DNA of 37,100 nucleotides from an uncultured Collinsella sp. (lineage in GTDB: Bacteria; Actinomycetota; Coriobacteriia; Coriobacteriales; Coriobacteriaceae). The notes beneath the pieces were generated by a model. It was not told the DNA's origin. It saw nothing but the letters and a program-made list of their open reading frames with translations, and did no database searches. Shown in pieces: positions 1-10,100 of the stretch. The stretch spans positions 1 through 37,100 of the forward strand of contig UQUX01000005.1 in the NCBI GenBank assembly GCA_900544425.1. The letters run 5' to 3'. How positions within the stretch are numbered: the stretch's first letter is position 1; the number at the start of each line of letters is the position of its first letter. Position numbers and translations under genes: made by a program.

Positions 1-752
1 GACAGCGTCCCCGTCTCCCCCGCCGCAACCACACGCTGCGTCCAAGCCGGCATGGCGGCTTGTTCGGTCTGCAAGGCAGGCTCGTTCTGTGCAATCTGCT
101 CATGCTGCATCAGCGACAACTCGCCGCACCCGGCAAAGCCCTCAACTTCGTCGAGTTCATCCGCCAGATTCACGCCGTGCACGTATCCCATATCTACAGC
201 CGGGGAGTCGCCAGCATGCTGTGCCGGCCCTCCAGCGTCATCGTATACAAGGGGGTTCCGGGGGCGCCGACCATGCTCGGCTTCCGCTTTTCCATAATCA
301 TCAACACGCGGGCCTCTTGTAGCGCGAGGCGCCCCGGGTTCCCTATCAACAAAAGCATCGGGCTCAATCGTCATGCGCCGATCGGAATCAACCGCTCCCT
401 CGCCCGCGCGCCCGTTGCCGCATATACTGTGCGCAGCGATGACCTCGGTCGCCCCCGCGCGAAACAGTCCCTCGATATCCGACGGATCGAGCACTTCTAT
501 CAACACGACCACGCGACTCACGCGGCCTTCGGCCGTCAGGCGCGCAACAGTCTTGCGCACATCTTCGATATCAAACAGAGACGCCGCGATGATGGCAGCC
601 CCGCGGCGCGACGGAAACGCCCGCGCCATGGAAACCAGCCCGTCCAGGTCACCCACGCGAAGCACCTGTGCACCCGCATCACGGCCCTCGACTTCCCGCT
701 GCAACAGCCCGTAATCGCCGCACGCGCAGCACGCAAGCCAGATCGCCTTCAT
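1..752 (-). CDS. CpaE/TadZ-like pilus assembly protein, N-terminal part (runs off the window)
   Basis: The frame is open on the minus strand from an ATG at 752 to the window edge, about 250 codons. The start shares ATGA with the stop of the CpaB-like gene, so the two are translationally coupled. The first ~110 residues (starting MKAIWLACCACGDYGLL) look like a receiver-type alpha/beta fold: predicted strands at AAIIAAS and VVVLIEV, then LFRAGATEVIAAHSI. A long polar linker follows. The visible end, PAWTQRVVAAGETGTL, would suit entry into a MinD-like ATPase domain, but the Walker A motif lies outside the window. CpaE/TadZ proteins localise Tad/Flp pilus machinery at the membrane. The assignment rests on domain layout and the CpaB neighbour; a septum-site or exopolysaccharide ATPase remains possible. 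Confidence 0.6.
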   Translation of the reverse strand, partial: MKAIWLACCACGDYGLLQREVEGRDAGAQVLRVGDLDGLVSMARAFPSRRGAAIIAASLFDIEDVRKTVARLTAEGRVSRVVVLIEVLDPSDIEGLFRAGATEVIAAHSICGNGRAGEGAVDSDRRMTIEPDAFVDREPGAPRATRGPRVDDYGKAEAEHGRRPRNPLVYDDAGGPAQHAGDSPAVDMGYVHGVNLADELDEVEGFAGCGELSLMQHEQIAQNEPALQTEQAAMPAWTQRVVAAGETGTL

Positions 753-1411
753 CACTCGTCGCCTCCGCTCTTTTTGCCGCGCGCCGTGGCGGGAATCGTC
801 AAGCTGACCGTTCCCTTGCCCGAGGCTCCCAGCAGTTCCTTGACGTCTTCGGGGTCAGCCGCCAGCGTCACCCATTCGATCTTGCCCTCGCGCGTGGCAC
901 CGGAATTCTCACTGGTATCGATCACGTGCGCGCCGCACAGTCGATCGGTTACGCCATCTTTTTGCACGTACACGTCCACATAGCTGCCCACGCCCGTGGC
1001 ACCGCCGACCGAGTGCTCGGCATCGACCGCCACCGAAACGGCGACCTTGCCCTTAGGCACCTCGAGCTTGTGGCTCTCGGCCTTGGTGTAGACATTGCAG
1101 ATCACGGCGTTTTTGGGAATACGCGAAGTCGTCACGTCGCCGCGCACCTGGCGCAGCTCGGTCGCCGCGTCACGCGGCAGCAGACTCGTCAGCCATTCCT
1201 GGGTTATGACATTGGTCTCATCGAGGGTCTCGCCCACATCGATATCGCGCGCCGCGACGCATACCTCGACGCGATCGCCACCGTACTTGGCCAAGGTCTC
1301 AGCCTGGACCTGTTCGGCTTGCGAGCGGATCGACGAGCCGTAAACCATGCAGAGCAGAGCAGCGAGCACGCCCGCGACCAGACTGATGGCGATGCGCTTG
1401 CTCTTGTTCAC
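752..1411 (-). CDS. CpaB/RcpC-like SAF-domain Flp pilus assembly protein
   Basis: About 219 residues. A GTG at 1411 is preferred over the ATG five codons upstream (1426), because an AGAGGAG ribosome site sits at the right distance only from the GTG. The protein starts MNKSKRIAIS followed by one hydrophobic segment (LVAGVLAALLCMVYG), an N-terminal anchor. Next come a SAF domain (VCVAARDIDVGETLDETNVI) and an RcpC-type beta-rich C-terminal part with GVGSYVDVYVQKDG. CpaB proteins sit at the outer face of the membrane and help assemble or retain the Tad/Flp pilus. The C-terminus overlaps the CpaE-like start by an ATGA. The protein is shorter than proteobacterial CpaB, as is common in Actinobacteria. 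Confidence 0.75.
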   Translation of the reverse strand: MNKSKRIAISLVAGVLAALLCMVYGSSIRSQAEQVQAETLAKYGGDRVEVCVAARDIDVGETLDETNVITQEWLTSLLPRDAATELRQVRGDVTTSRIPKNAVICNVYTKAESHKLEVPKGKVAVSVAVDAEHSVGGATGVGSYVDVYVQKDGVTDRLCGAHVIDTSENSGATREGKIEWVTLAADPEDVKELLGASGKGTVSLTIPATARGKKSGGDE

Positions 1412-1610
1412 GGCCGCTCCTCTCATGGCAGTGCCGGGCGAATGCCCGTACCACCATTGTCTGGGCGGTCAGAGCGCAAAGCGGCGCAATCGCGATCTTG
1501 GTTTTCGATGTCAAACCAATCGCTGACCAAAAGCTGACCAGCCCGTCAAGCTCGTGGCAAGGTTTTGGCCAGCACGTCAGCAAACTGCATGTTTCGAGGC
1601 TTTTCCGCAG

Positions 1611-1646
1611 CAAAAAAGCCGTCTCCCGAACAGTTGGGAGACGGCT
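1611..1646 (-). terminator. Rho-independent terminator of rsgA
   Basis: On the minus strand an 11-bp stem (AGCCGTCTCCC with GGGAGACGGCT, 8-nt loop) is followed by six T. It begins 17 nt after the rsgA stop. The remaining 1427-1610 holds no gene; it contains two GCTGACCA copies in direct repeat near 1525-1545 (plus strand) and must also hold the promoter of the cpaB-like gene. Confidence 0.9.
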
Positions 1647-1663
1647 GTCATAGGAAAAATCAA

Positions 1664-2848
1664 TTACAGATGGACATCGGGATCGAGCATTTGAGCACTC
1701 ACGCGCATGGATGACGCCAGGTTTTGGAACGTTTCCAAACGCAGACTGTCGATCTGCCCGGCGTCCTCGGCCTCGCGAACGGCACAACCCGGCTCATGGG
1801 TATGCGTGCAATCGCCAAACCGGCACGCGCGCGATGCCTCGACAATCTCGGGGAAGGCGCGCGCCAGACCCCGCTCGTGACCCACGAGCGGTAGGCTGCG
1901 CAGGCCCGGGGCATCGGCGATCACGCCGGCGTCGCCCGGCAGTGCCACCATCACGCGCGCGACGGTAGTGTGACGGCCCTGGTCGTCGCGTTCGCGCACA
2001 CCGCCAGTCGCCAACGTATCGTGGCCCAGCAGCGCATTGAGCAGCGTCGACTTGCCGGCACCCGACTCGCCCAGAATCATGGCGCAGCTCCCGGCAGGCA
2101 CGCAGGAACGAACCTCGTCCAGGCCGCGCCCCTCGGCAGAGGACGTCACGATCACGCGCACGTCCGGACCCACCAGGCGGCGCACGCGGTCCAGATCGCG
2201 CTCGAGCTCCTCGGCATCGCAGCGGTCAGCTTTGGTGAGCACCACCACCGGCTCGGCATCGCAGTCGAGCGCCAACACCAGCGAGCGCGCCACGCGGTCG
2301 AGCAGCACCTCGCCGGCACCGAGCGCCTGCACGATTAGCACGCTATCCACGTTGGAGCAGAGCACCTGACGCTCTCCGCGGGCACGGCCGCGCCAACGCT
2401 CAAAGCTCGTACGGCGCGGCAGCACGCACTCAATCACACCCATATCGTGCCCGGGAGCGCGGCGCACCGCCACACGATCGCCCACAGCGGGCAGCAGGAC
2501 CTCGTCCTCGCCGCGCGACTTGGCAAACCCCACGGCATGCTCGGCACGAAACGTGTCATCGGCAGTCGCCACCAGTGGAAACCCGCGATCCAAGCGCACC
2601 ACGGCGCCAAGCTGCATCTGCTCGGGTTCCTCGGCATGTGCGCAAAAATCGTCAAAGGCAGTCTGCTGGGCTTCATCGACCGGCAGGTCATCAAACGCCG
2701 GAACGTCCTGCAGCGCGTCGAGTCCCGGCACGCTTGCCAGCAGCTCCTCGGCAGACGCGGGGGCCTCGGTCGCAAGCTTCCGACGACGATCGCGCTTAGC
2801 CCGCGCCCCCGTCGTCTTTTTCTTCGCCTTAGCCTTCGCCTTGCCCAC
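1664..2848 (-). CDS. rsgA: Ribosome small-subunit GTPase RsgA
   Basis: 394 residues from a GTG at 2848, chosen because TGGGAGG precedes it at normal spacing; the longer ATG frame to 2932 runs into an upstream terminator. RsgA is a circularly permuted GTPase acting late in 30S maturation. In order: a lysine-rich N-terminal tail (GKAKAKAKKK), an acidic extension, an OB-fold region (about 80-145), G4 TKAD (205-208), G1 GESGAGKST (260-268), a G2 region RHTT (292-295), G3 DAPG (312-315), and the zinc site C342-x4-C347-x-H349-x5-C355. The family is usually 290-350 residues, so the extra length is the N-terminal tail. It stands alone with its own terminator. The assignment is firm. Confidence 0.96.
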   Translation of the reverse strand: MGKAKAKAKKKTTGARAKRDRRRKLATEAPASAEELLASVPGLDALQDVPAFDDLPVDEAQQTAFDDFCAHAEEPEQMQLGAVVRLDRGFPLVATADDTFRAEHAVGFAKSRGEDEVLLPAVGDRVAVRRAPGHDMGVIECVLPRRTSFERWRGRARGERQVLCSNVDSVLIVQALGAGEVLLDRVARSLVLALDCDAEPVVVLTKADRCDAEELERDLDRVRRLVGPDVRVIVTSSAEGRGLDEVRSCVPAGSCAMILGESGAGKSTLLNALLGHDTLATGGVRERDDQGRHTTVARVMVALPGDAGVIADAPGLRSLPLVGHERGLARAFPEIVEASRACRFGDCTHTHEPGCAVREAEDAGQIDSLRLETFQNLASSMRVSAQMLDPDVHL

Positions 2849-2895
2849 AAGCGCCTCCCAGCACCATAAATCACAACTGAGCAGGTATTTTAAAT

Positions 2896-2930
2896 CAAAA
2901 AGAGCTGGCCGGGCAAAGCCCGACCAGCTC
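2896..2930 (-). terminator. Terminator between the P-type ATPase and rsgA
   Basis: A minus-strand hairpin (GAGCTGG/CCAGCTC with one mismatch, then CGGGC/GCCCG) is followed by TTTTTGATTT. It ends about 50 nt before the rsgA start and closes the ATPase transcript. Confidence 0.8.
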
Positions 2931-2990
2931 ACAAACTTTCCCTCAGCCCTTTATCATCCGCGCGGGAGAAAAGCCAGCAAGGATACCGCA

Positions 2991-3085
2991 GGGCCCGCCC
3001 GCCGGGAGGGATTTCCTAAGGGCACATCCCGCAGCCGCAAAGCGGCGAGGACGTGCCCGTGGAAACCCCGCAGGCGGTCGGGCCC
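2991..3085. repeat. 95-nt long imperfect hairpin downstream of the P-type ATPase
   Basis: Nearly the whole segment folds on itself. Outer arms GGGCCCG (2991-2997) and CGGGCCC (3079-3085) pair, followed by CCGCC/GGCGG, GGAAA-CCCCG with CGGGAGGG-ATTTCC, and GGGCACATCCC with GGACGTGCCC. It is capped by GCCGC-AAA-GCGGC. It starts 11 nt after the ATPase stop (3097) and lies upstream of the real terminator at 2930. It has no T-tract and no ORF. It could be a REP-like element, an RNA 3'-end stabiliser or a structured ncRNA. Confidence 0.7.
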
Positions 3086-3096
3086 GGACAGGAACG

Positions 3097-5778
<2,682 letters not shown>

Positions 5779-6125
5779 ATAGAGTCCCCTCCTGGGATTC
5801 GGGCCACTCAGCAGATTGATGCCCGATCATAATTCCCAGGAGAAGGGCAAGGGCTCATCAAGGCTGCCGTGCTGAGCGGCAGTTGATAGTGGAGCTATGG
5901 TACCCCAAAGCAACGCGTCTAGCCAAAACAATCCATTTGGAAATATGGTCCATAAGCAACGGTGCAGACCGTGTGATGCTCAATACTGATAAAACGTTTT
6001 TTCTTCGGCGCATCATCAAATTGAAATATCGCCCAGATAGCAGCGGTTAGAACGGTTGGTAAAGTTTTTGCATATACCGTTTTTCCGCAAAAAATGAACT
6101 TCTAATTCGGCATACGGTCGATTTT
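5779..6125. other. Divergent intergenic region between the Ca2+ ATPase and pyk
   Basis: No gene is seen. It holds the ATPase ribosome site and a probable promoter on the minus strand, a 7-bp hairpin CTGCCGT/GCGGCAG-like at 5864-5882, and AT-rich DNA from 5980 to 6125. The region is unusually AT-rich for this genome, as expected for a strong glycolytic promoter. Confidence 0.5.
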
Positions 6126-6156
6126 TTGGGGTATTCGGACGCCATTTCGTTATAAT
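6126..6156 (+). promoter_or_regulatory. Probable pyk promoter
   Basis: A perfect -10 TATAAT lies at 6151-6156. The best -35 is weak (TTGGGG, 6126-6131, 19-nt spacer). The leader is about 57 nt and the ribosome site GGAGGT precedes the ATG at 6220. Confidence 0.6.
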
Positions 6157-6219
6157 CAACTCGGTTTTATTTCTTATGGTTTATCTATCAGCGCAAGACG
6201 ATGTCAGATGGAGGTCTGA

Positions 6220-7680
6220 ATGTACAAGCGCACCAAGATTGTATGCACCATGGGTCCCGCCTGCGATAGCGACGAGACCATCCGCGAGATGATCAAGGCG
6301 GGCATGAACGTCGCCCGTTTTAACTTCTCGCACGGCTCCTACGACGAGCACCACGGTCGCATCGAGCGCGTCCGTCGTATTTCCAAGGAGCTCGGTATGC
6401 CCGTCGGCATCCTGCTCGACACCAAGGGCCCCGAGGTCCGCACCGGCCTTCTGGTCGACGGCAAGAAGGTTGCCGTCAAGACCGGCGACAAGATCGTCGT
6501 CACCGCTCAGCCCACGACCGAGGATTTCCACGGCACCTCTGAGCACATCTCCCTCGACTACCTGGCTCTGCCCTCCGAGGTCGAGAAGGGCTCCCTCATC
6601 CTGATCGATGACGGCCTGGTTGCCCTCGAGGTCGAGTCCGTCGACGGCCAGGACATGACCTGCGTCGTTAAGAACGACGGCCTGATCGGCGAGCGCAAGG
6701 GCGTCAACATGCCCAACGTCAACATCTCGCTGCCCGCCATCACCGAGCGCGATCGTCAGGACATCCTCTTTGGCCTGACCGAGAACATCGACTACATCGC
6801 CGCTTCCTTCATCCGCGACGGCGAGTCCGTCCGCGGCATCCGCGAGCTTTGCCGCGAGAACGGCGGCGAGCACGTGACGATCTTCCCGAAGATCGAGTGC
6901 GCCCTGGGCGTCGAGAACTTCGACGAGATCCTCGAGGCTTCCGACGGCATCATGGTCGCCCGTGGCGACCTGGGCATCGAGATCAAGCCCGAGCTCGTTC
7001 CGCACATCCAGAAGGAGATCATCGCCAAGTGCAACGCGGCCTACAAGCCCGTTATCACCGCTACGCAGATGCTCGACTCCATGCAGCAGAACCCGCGCCC
7101 GACGCGCGCCGAGGTTGCCGACGTTGCTAACGCCATTTACGACGGCACCGACGCCGTTATGCTGTCCGGCGAGTCCGCTGCCGGTAAGTACCCGGTCGAG
7201 GCCGTCAAGATGCAGGCCAGCATTGCTCTCGAGACCGAGAAGTACCTCCCGGCTCACGCTCCGCTCGAGGTTCCGGCTGACGCTCACGGCACCCGCGTTG
7301 TCAACAACGTTGTGGGTATGTCCGCTGTGAACATGGCCACCACCGTTGGCGCCAAGTGCATCACCGTGCCGACGACCACCGGCCGTACTGCTCGCCTGAT
7401 CTCGCACTTCCGTCCCAACATGCCGATCTGCGCGTTCTCCCGCCACGAGTGGGCCGTCCAGCAGATGATCATGTACTGGGGCGTTATCCCGCACCAGGCC
7501 GAGATTACCCAGGGCACCGTCAACGGCACGATCGTCAAGGCGATCGAGACCGCTAAGGAGCTCGGCTACGTCGAGGCCGGCGACCTGACCGTCGCCACCG
7601 CTGGCGATCCCCGCATGAGCGTCCAGCTCGAGGACAAGGTCTCCTCGACCAACGTCGCTTACGTCGCTCAGGTGCGCTAA
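6220..7680 (+). CDS. pyk: Pyruvate kinase
   Basis: 486 residues. It converts phosphoenolpyruvate and ADP to pyruvate and ATP, the last step of glycolysis, in the cytoplasm. Visible motifs: an N-terminal KIVCTMGPA, the substrate region FNFSHG, LLDTKGPEVRTG, the catalytic lysine in IFPKIE, the PK signature MVARGDLGIEI, and the conserved TATQMLDSM, followed by the C-terminal allosteric domain. The length matches single-subunit bacterial enzymes without a PEP-utiliser extension. It uses strongly biased, highly expressed codons, has its own promoter at 6126-6156 and a strong terminator at 7712, so it is monocistronic. The identification is firm. Confidence 0.98.
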   Translation: MYKRTKIVCTMGPACDSDETIREMIKAGMNVARFNFSHGSYDEHHGRIERVRRISKELGMPVGILLDTKGPEVRTGLLVDGKKVAVKTGDKIVVTAQPTTEDFHGTSEHISLDYLALPSEVEKGSLILIDDGLVALEVESVDGQDMTCVVKNDGLIGERKGVNMPNVNISLPAITERDRQDILFGLTENIDYIAASFIRDGESVRGIRELCRENGGEHVTIFPKIECALGVENFDEILEASDGIMVARGDLGIEIKPELVPHIQKEIIAKCNAAYKPVITATQMLDSMQQNPRPTRAEVADVANAIYDGTDAVMLSGESAAGKYPVEAVKMQASIALETEKYLPAHAPLEVPADAHGTRVVNNVVGMSAVNMATTVGAKCITVPTTTGRTARLISHFRPNMPICAFSRHEWAVQQMIMYWGVIPHQAEITQGTVNGTIVKAIETAKELGYVEAGDLTVATAGDPRMSVQLEDKVSSTNVAYVAQVR

Positions 7681-7711
7681 GTCGTACTTGCAAGCACACT
7701 TGCATCGCAAA

Positions 7712-7745
7712 GGGCCCGGAAGGCGAAGCCTTCCGGGCCCTTTTT
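7712..7745 (+). terminator. pyk terminator
   Basis: A perfect 13-bp stem (GGGCCCGGAAGGC with GCCTTCCGGGCCC, loop GAA) is followed by five T, 31 nt after the pyk stop. Confidence 0.95.
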
Positions 7746-7923
7746 CTGTGCCAATGCCGGCGCACGGCAAAACACACACTCATTTCTTTACCAAAAGCGC
7801 GAAATCCACCCTTCGAGACCCAATGAATAAAGTCCCAAGCGCTAAAAGTGTTCGCCCGGTGGCAAACCCACACCTTAACCGACGCTGCTAAATCGTTTTA
7901 GCAAGAGCCGGATTGACCTGCTT
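7746..7923. other. Gene-free gap after pyk
   Basis: I see no gene. A small perfect palindrome lies at 7886-7903 (TGCTAAA/TTTAGCA, 4-nt loop) without a T-tract, so it is operator-like rather than a terminator. Confidence 0.4.
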
Positions 7924-8051
7924 TTCGGAAGTATGCGGCAAATTCTGATACCTCCGAGCACACCCCGTTTTTTCGCAACAAAATGCCTGATAAACTAGCC
8001 TCAAAAGCCAGGTCTGCTCACAAGGTTTAGATTTTGCCGCATACTTCCGAA
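7924..8051. repeat. 19-bp inverted repeat flanking the promoter of the 8103 gene
   Basis: TTCGGAAGTATGCGGCAAA at 7924-7942 recurs as an exact reverse complement at 8033-8051, with 90 nt between the arms; resemblance continues for about six more bases at the inner side. The extended -10 promoter at 7988-7996 lies between the arms. Arms this far apart are more likely two protein-binding sites in opposite orientation, or ends of a small element, than a terminator. Confidence 0.85.
7988..7996 (+). promoter_or_regulatory. Extended -10 promoter of the AbiEi/DUF559-like gene
   Basis: TGA followed by TAAACT (7991-7996) forms an extended -10. No good -35 is seen. Nearly the same string (AAAATGCC, then ATAAACTAG) occurs on the minus strand at 22764-22782 before the DUF4012 gene. 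Confidence 0.5.
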
Positions 8052-8102
8052 TTGACACTGGCATCGCACGGTCCAAAAGCATATTTCGACCAGGAGGACG
8101 TC

Positions 8103-9176
8103 ATGGACCTGACGCTATGCGGTCAATCCGCTTTTTACTATCACCGTATCCCGCCACAGATATTAGGCCTTTACCCTGCCATTAGCCTTGGCAATATGGA
8201 TCGCAGATGTTGCGGCCTCGGAAGTCATGCAGTTGTAAAAGACCTGCTTCACGCACCGCTTCACAGGATTGTATTCACTCGGGCACAATCCGGGTCGCGA
8301 AGCCTGTTTAAATCGCACCTCCTGACCCAAGAGCCGCCTCCCGGGTCGTTTAGGCAAACCGAGCATGGGTTTGATGTCACATCGCCCGAGTTCACACTGC
8401 TCAACCTTGCTACGCAGGTCTCACGCAACCAGCTGCTTATGGCGTGTTATGAGATGTGCAGCTCGTTTGCTGTGTATACACCCTGCAAACGAGCGCAACG
8501 GCAACTTGATGAAGCTATTTCGCTTAAGCTCATTCCACCCAACTGCGGCTGGGAGCGGGTTATCGACGTCAACGGCAAGGATACCAACCTGTGGAAGCGC
8601 ACGCCGCTTCTTTCCGCAGCGGATATCGCCGCGTTCGCCAAGCAGGCCGCAGGCCTGCGCGGTGTTAAGCAGCTCCGCTGGGCCGCCGAACGCATGACAG
8701 GACAGACCGCCTCGCCCTTCGAAGTACAGACCTCCATGCTTATCTCGCTCCCCCGCGACGAGGGCGGCATGGGCATCAACATCGCAAACAACGTGCGCAT
8801 CCCACTCAGCGACGCCGCGCGCTCGCTGTATGACAAAACCTGCTGCTACGCCGATATCCTCATCGAAAGCGCCACCGACAGCATGGGTGTCATCCTTGAA
8901 TGCCAAGGCCGCTCCGCCCACGACAGCGAAGCCGCGAGCCTCTCCGATGCCGAGCGCGCCACCGCGCTCACAAGCATGGGCTACGACGTCATCCAAATTA
9001 CCTTTGGCCAGATTAAGGATAAGAAGAGCTTCGACCACATAGCCGAGCTCATCCATAAAAAGGCTGGACTTTCCTACACCCCAAAGACCAAACAGGAGCG
9101 CGCCGCCGAAGTCACCCTGCGGCAAGAGCTACTTGTCAATTGGGTTGAGCTATTCACCGCCAAGCCGGCCAGCTAG
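8103..9176 (+). CDS. Orphan protein with AbiEi-like N-terminal half and Vsr/DUF559-like endonuclease core
   Basis: 357 residues. The ATG at 8103 is chosen because AGGAGG lies 5 nt before it; the frame is open further upstream into the repeat. Residues ~50-135 (HRIVFTRAQS, SHLL, GFDVTSPEFTLLNLA) match the layout of AbiEi-like antitoxin/regulator proteins of Actinobacteria. Residues ~250-320 carry a PD-(D/E)XK-like pattern of the Vsr/DUF559 type: D251, E266-C-Q-G269, H273, R285, then GYDVIQIT and Q303. No toxin gene (AbiEii-type nucleotidyltransferase) is adjacent. The gene converges on the phospholipase-like gene and the two stops share a CTAG. A DNA-binding autoregulator with a degenerate or active nuclease domain is plausible; function is not established. 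Confidence 0.6.
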   Translation: MDLTLCGQSAFYYHRIPPQILGLYPAISLGNMDRRCCGLGSHAVVKDLLHAPLHRIVFTRAQSGSRSLFKSHLLTQEPPPGSFRQTEHGFDVTSPEFTLLNLATQVSRNQLLMACYEMCSSFAVYTPCKRAQRQLDEAISLKLIPPNCGWERVIDVNGKDTNLWKRTPLLSAADIAAFAKQAAGLRGVKQLRWAAERMTGQTASPFEVQTSMLISLPRDEGGMGINIANNVRIPLSDAARSLYDKTCCYADILIESATDSMGVILECQGRSAHDSEAASLSDAERATALTSMGYDVIQITFGQIKDKKSFDHIAELIHKKAGLSYTPKTKQERAAEVTLRQELLVNWVELFTAKPAS

Positions 9177-10021
9177 CAGCTAGCAATCAGGGGAAGCGCA
9201 GGCATATCGGGCGATTCGACGCGAGCCGCAAATCCCGCCTCGGTTAGCTCGATGACCTCGGTAAACGTTGTATCGAAAAACTCCTCGGTTAGCAGGCGAT
9301 ACGGCGGATGATCGGACTCGCCGGGGTTTTCGCGTACAATCTCGTGCATAACGCCGATGGTCTTGAGCACATACTCCTTATGGATGGGATACTGACCAAA
9401 ACGGGTCGCCGCAGTATACAGGCGATCGGTCGCGCGCGGTATCGAAACGATGCCGAGTGTCTTGCCAAACCAGTCAAAGTCGCCTTGCTTTTTAATGCGG
9501 AATTCCTCGCACGGCTTGCCGCCGTGCGCCTCCAGGTACTGATTCACACGCGTATTCCATACGGTATCGGCCACCAGATGCGACCAAACGCCCAGCGTCA
9601 GATCGAGCAGCGACTGCGCCACGTCATCGGGCGCGAGCGAAAGCTCGCTAGCACCGGGACCGGCGACCGGCTCGGCGTCCTTGTAACGTTGGGGATAATG
9701 CACCCGATTGAGTCGCTCGCGCTCCTCGACAATCGAGGTCGCGGCAGCTGGCGCACCGGTGGGCGAACTTTTAAGCAACGGTGCCACATAGGTATCCCAG
9801 AACTCATGCTCACGAGGCTTAGGGATAGGCTCGGGCTTTGCAAAGTGCGTAATGCGGTACGGGATGGGATCGGCGATGCCAGGGACCATATAGCCCACGA
9901 AGATATCCGGAACCACGCAGCCAAACAAAAAGGCATTGCGGTCGCGCACGCTATTGGCAAGCGCACCGGTGCGCTCCAGCAAACGCTCCGTCTGAGCGAT
10001 ATGAATGTTCCAGCTTGGCAT
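9173..10021 (-). CDS. Zinc-dependent phospholipase C-like domain protein
   Basis: 282 residues from the ATG at 10021; GGGGG lies 5 nt upstream of it, and the alternative start four codons earlier lacks a ribosome site. The N-terminus MPSWNIHIAQTERLLE, the NAFLFGCVVPDIFVGY segment and the later GVWSHLVADTVWN resemble the zinc-dependent phospholipase C / S1-P1 nuclease-like fold, whose His and Asp residues bind zinc. In this cytoplasmic-type family (no signal peptide) the substrate is unknown. It follows cbiO by 79 nt on the same strand, but an extended -10 (TGGTATAGT, minus strand, 10047-10055) suggests it can be transcribed alone. Its stop overlaps that of the convergent gene by 3 nt. Confidence 0.65.
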   Translation of the reverse strand: MPSWNIHIAQTERLLERTGALANSVRDRNAFLFGCVVPDIFVGYMVPGIADPIPYRITHFAKPEPIPKPREHEFWDTYVAPLLKSSPTGAPAAATSIVEERERLNRVHYPQRYKDAEPVAGPGASELSLAPDDVAQSLLDLTLGVWSHLVADTVWNTRVNQYLEAHGGKPCEEFRIKKQGDFDWFGKTLGIVSIPRATDRLYTAATRFGQYPIHKEYVLKTIGVMHEIVRENPGESDHPPYRLLTEEFFDTTFTEVIELTEAGFAARVESPDMPALPLIASC

Positions 10022-10046
10022 AGCCACCCCCATAAAAACCTGGATA

Positions 10047-10055
10047 ACTATACCA
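10047..10055 (-). promoter_or_regulatory. Possible extended -10 promoter for the phospholipase-like gene
   Basis: TGG followed by TATAGT on the minus strand, 26 nt before the ATG. A small AGCCGC/GCGGCT hairpin just upstream may end the cbiO transcript. No clear -35. Confidence 0.4.
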
Positions 10056-10100
10056 TCACGGCAAAGCCGCGCGGGCGGCTACGCACGCTCCACGCAGCAA

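Noticed and set aside
1520..1550. Two GCTGACCA direct repeats as an operator
   Set aside because: Only two short copies and no clear promoter beside them; recorded but not supported as a site.
6181..7779. 532-codon minus-strand open frame opposite pyk
   Set aside because: Composition artefact; the pyruvate kinase on the other strand is certain, and the frame runs through the pyk terminator.
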